A DNA stretch of 64,000 nucleotides from Porticoccus sp964395715 (GTDB lineage: Bacteria > Pseudomonadota > Gammaproteobacteria > Pseudomonadales > Porticoccaceae): contig CAYNAU010000002.1 of assembly GCA_964395715.1 (NCBI GenBank), forward strand, positions 1-64,000. Reading direction: 5' to 3'. A program made the position numbers and the translations under genes. Below the pieces are notes generated by a model, which searched no databases, had not been told where the DNA came from, and saw nothing but the letters and a program-made list of their open reading frames with translations. Shown here in pieces: positions 61,662 to 64,000 of the stretch. The first letter of the stretch is position 1, and each line of letters opens with the position of its first letter.

Positions 61662-62819
61662 ATGCAGCAGGAGGGCTCTGAGCCGGTTCCATACTGGCGC
61701 TTGTCGGCGTTCTACTTTTGCTTTTTCGGCCTGTTGGGGGCGCTGTTTCCGTACTGGTCCCTCTATCTCAAATCCCTGGGTTTTTCTGCCGCTGATATCG
61801 GTTTGTTGTTGGCGCTTCCCATGGCGACCAAAATGGTTGCCCCAAACCTGTGGGGGTGGCTGGCAGACCATACGGGTCAACGGCTGCTCATTATCCGTGT
61901 GGGTGCCCTGTTGTCCTGTGTATGTTTTTCAGGAATCTTCTTAAGCCAGCAGTTCTGGGTCGTGGCCATGGTAATGATTGGCTACAGTTTTTTCTGGAAT
62001 GCCGTATTGCCACAACAGGAGGTGGTAACCACCAGCTTTCTTCGCGAAACTCCCGAGAACTACAGCCGGGTCAGGTTGTGGGGTTCCATTGGATTTATCA
62101 TCTTTGTTCTCGGCAGCGGTGCCTGGTTTGATGCCTATAGCATTGATAGCCTGCCATTTATCGGTTTTTTGTTGTTAGCTGGCATTTTCATCACCAGCTT
62201 GGCCGTGCCAACACCCCATCAACAGAAACATCAGCGAGCCTCGGAATCTTTTCTCAGCGTATTGCGACAGCCCGCGGTTGCCGCATTCTTTGTGGCAGGC
62301 ATGCTGATCCAGTTTTCACACGGCATTTACTACAGTTTTTTCAGTATCTACATGGAAACCCAGGGATATGGCCGGGGAGTCATCGGCGTGCTCTGGTCTG
62401 TTGGTGTGGTGGCCGAAGTGGTTCTGTTTATGGTCATGCATCGCCTGTTACCTCTCTTTGGTGTGCGTTTAATCATGTCTGCCTGCCTGTTGCTGGCCAC
62501 TCTACGTTGGCTGACGATTGGTTATTTCCCGGAACTGTTGTGGCTGCTGATGTTGGCCCAGACTCTCCATGCCTTCACTTTCGGCGCTTATCACTCTGCC
62601 GGTATCGATTGCATAAGGCGACTATTTGAGCCAGGCAACCAGGGAAAGGCACAGGCGCTCTACAGTGCTTTTTGCCTGGGATTTGGCGGCGCCATCGGGT
62701 CCTGGTTAGGCGGACTGGTGTGGGATTATCGGTCCCTGTTGGCTTTTGAAATGGGTGCGGCAGCTTGTTTCATTGCTGTGTTTGTGATTTGGTTCCGCCT
62801 GAAGGATGCGCGACTGTGA
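61662..62819 (+). CDS. MFS transporter of the HcaT/nucleoside-proton symporter type
   Basis: A 385-residue permease with about 12 transmembrane helices. The N-terminal YFCFFGLLGALFPYWSLYLKSLGFSA segment and GWLADHTGQR loop fit the MFS_1-like group that includes the 3-phenylpropionate transporter HcaT and the LacY-like fold. The substrate is unknown. It lies six bases after aroC, so it is probably cotranscribed. The next gene starts 55 bases on. Confidence 0.85.
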   Translation: MQQEGSEPVPYWRLSAFYFCFFGLLGALFPYWSLYLKSLGFSAADIGLLLALPMATKMVAPNLWGWLADHTGQRLLIIRVGALLSCVCFSGIFLSQQFWVVAMVMIGYSFFWNAVLPQQEVVTTSFLRETPENYSRVRLWGSIGFIIFVLGSGAWFDAYSIDSLPFIGFLLLAGIFITSLAVPTPHQQKHQRASESFLSVLRQPAVAAFFVAGMLIQFSHGIYYSFFSIYMETQGYGRGVIGVLWSVGVVAEVVLFMVMHRLLPLFGVRLIMSACLLLATLRWLTIGYFPELLWLLMLAQTLHAFTFGAYHSAGIDCIRRLFEPGNQGKAQALYSAFCLGFGGAIGSWLGGLVWDYRSLLAFEMGAAACFIAVFVIWFRLKDARL

Positions 62820-62874
62820 GACCGTGGCGCTATTCGCGATCTATACTGGATTTTACGATACCGGAGGTGTTCGG

Positions 62875-63159
62875 ATGAAAGCGGTACTGGTCATTATCGT
62901 GCTGGTCATCGTGTATATGTTTTATCCGCAGTACGACCTGGTCGTTAAACACAGTCCGTTTGACGAGGAGCCAACTTTGGAAGGGACTGGCTATCTCACG
63001 GAAGGGCGCTGCCGGGAGGCGGCACAGGCAATCAATGCCCGATACTACCACTGCTCGCCAAAGAACCTGTGGGGCGAGTTATTCGGTACTTATACAAGCT
63101 ATCGGGAGCCGGAACGCTACTCTGACCCAGAGTTGTTTGAGGATCTTCATGGGCAATAG
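62875..63159 (+). CDS. small membrane-anchored or exported protein, unknown
   Basis: A 94-residue protein with an N-terminal hydrophobic helix (AVLVIIVLVIVYMFYPQ) acting as a signal anchor, then a soluble part with two Cys (GRCREAAQAI and YYHCSPKNLWGELFG) that could form a disulphide outside the membrane. I do not recognise the family. GGAGG lies seven bases before the ATG at 62875, which decides the start. It is followed by a terminator. Confidence 0.75.
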   Translation: MKAVLVIIVLVIVYMFYPQYDLVVKHSPFDEEPTLEGTGYLTEGRCREAAQAINARYYHCSPKNLWGELFGTYTSYREPERYSDPELFEDLHGQ

Positions 63160-63186
63160 AGTGCAGAGTCACAACCGAAGGCGCAT

Positions 63187-63217
63187 AAAAAAACCCACGA
63201 TAACGTGGGTTTTTTTT
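63187..63217. terminator. bidirectional Rho-independent terminator
   Basis: CCCACG pairs with CGTGGG around loop ATAA, with seven A before and eight T after. It separates the convergent small gene and tRNA-Pro. Confidence 0.92.
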
Positions 63218-63222
63218 GTATT

Positions 63223-63299
63223 TGGTCGGTGTGAGAGGATTTGAACCTCCGACCCCTTCCTCCCGAAGGAAGTGCGCTACCAGGCTGCGCTACACACCG
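63223..63299 (-). tRNA. tRNA-Pro (CGG)
   Basis: Read on the minus strand, a 77-base tRNA has acceptor CGGTGTG / CACACCG, anticodon stem CTTCC/GGAAG around loop TTCGGGA (anticodon CGG), T-arm GGAGGTTCAAATCCTC and encoded CCA. It is close to E. coli proK. Confidence 0.96.
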
Positions 63300-63420
63300 G
63301 CGGCGCGCATTATATCACTCTCCGTTTGGCTGTCTATGTGTCGTATCTACGTGACCATTGACAGGGTTTGGGTTTTCATCACACAATTTGCCTCCACTTT
63401 TGGAACGGATGGGGCGTTTA

Positions 63421-64000
63421 ATGCCAAGGTCATCTAGCGATAGTACCGATAAAATTCGTGCCAAGAAAAAGCGTTTCCTGGCACGTGAAGAGCGTATTAT
63501 TGATAAGGCGTTATATCTGTTGATCCGTGACGGTATCGACAAGGTAACTGTCTCAGCCATCTCCAAAGAGGCAGGTGTGGGCAAGGGCACTGTCTACAAG
63601 CACTTTCTCACCAAGACTGAAATCCTTATGCGTATTGTGCTCGACTACGAGCGCAATATTACTGAAAACCTGAGGATGGGTATTGAAGCCACTGATTCCG
63701 GTGATCCTGGCGCGGCAGCCCGTTCCTATTTCAAAGCCCGGCTGGCCAACCCGGCACTCGACAGGCTGGTGCAGTTACTCGAAGTCAAGCTGCAGGATAA
63801 CGAGGAAGTAGCTGACAAAATGCTGGAACTCCATAAGCTGCGACGTTCCAATGTCGATGCCCTGAATAACATGATTGCCAAACTGATTGATAAAGGCATT
63901 CTCGAGGATGTGCCGCCCAGCTACCATTACCTGGCTTGCTGGGCTCTCGCGCAGGGTGCGGTGGAAGCGTACTTCAATGTCAGCTATGGCGCAGATCTTG
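63421..64000 (+). CDS. TetR family transcriptional regulator, 3' end beyond window
   Basis: The first 193 codons of a TetR-type repressor. A basic start is followed by the DNA-binding domain: REERIIDKALYLLIRDGIDKV, then the helix-turn-helix VSAISKEAGVGKGTVYKHFLTKTEIL at about 44-69 with the YKHF signature. The ligand-binding helices begin at about 75 and run to the window end. The frame is open to base 64000. The target and ligand are unknown; the preceding tRNA-Pro is on the other strand. Confidence 0.9.
   Translation, partial: MPRSSSDSTDKIRAKKKRFLAREERIIDKALYLLIRDGIDKVTVSAISKEAGVGKGTVYKHFLTKTEILMRIVLDYERNITENLRMGIEATDSGDPGAAARSYFKARLANPALDRLVQLLEVKLQDNEEVADKMLELHKLRRSNVDALNNMIAKLIDKGILEDVPPSYHYLACWALAQGAVEAYFNVSYGADL

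Overview
The window looks like a chromosomal segment of a free-living, probably marine, gammaproteobacterium near the Pseudomonadales/Cellvibrionales. The evidence is gene order: dnaX-ybaB-recR-rnd-ycgL-ycgN, mlaA-rssB-rssC, tal-dusA, and gltA facing sdhCDAB-sucAB-lpd-sucCD are all arrangements familiar from Pseudomonas relatives. There are no insertion sequences, prophage genes, integrases or CRISPR arrays. A run of exactly 100 N inside a repetitive adhesin gene shows that this is a draft assembly.

Layout. 1-345: a 5'-truncated tRNA-Cys, tRNA-Leu and a shared terminator. 346-8700: information processing and housekeeping genes (metallo-hydrolase, dimeric dUTPase, ttcA, dnaX with a probable programmed -1 frameshift site, ybaB, recR, rnd, ycgL, ycgN). 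8850-18700: a small membrane protein, a POT peptide transporter, a MoxR/VWA pair, an acyl-CoA ligase and the helicase gene hrpA. 18790-20800: a three-gene HvfABC/bufferin-type operon encoding an exported peptide with seven Cys in EGKCG-like motifs, its DUF692 (MNIO) maturase and a DUF2063 partner. 20819-27209: a porin, an MlaA protein, RssB/RssC-like regulators, a TerB-like protein, transaldolase and DusA.

27356-39265 holds a complete Lap-type biofilm adhesion system: type I secretion ABC transporter, membrane fusion protein and TolC-like channel; a giant RTX adhesin with an N-terminal retention module and a TAAG cleavage site; the LapG-like periplasmic cysteine protease; and a LapD-like receptor with degenerate GGDEF and EAL domains. 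Together they would keep the adhesin on the surface when c-di-GMP is high and release it when c-di-GMP falls.

39329-64000: gltX, tRNA-Ala, two small exported or membrane proteins, citrate synthase, and the divergent succinate dehydrogenase, 2-oxoglutarate dehydrogenase and succinyl-CoA synthetase genes (half of the TCA cycle). These are followed by htpG behind a heat-shock-type promoter, gpsA, a DUF4389 protein, sixA, folE, prmB, aroC, an MFS transporter, a small hypothetical protein, tRNA-Pro and a TetR-type regulator cut by the window end.

The two regions most worth attention are the HvfABC-type modified-peptide operon and the Lap system. The gap in the adhesin gene can be shown from its own repeat to have a true length of 163 + 282n bases rather than 100.
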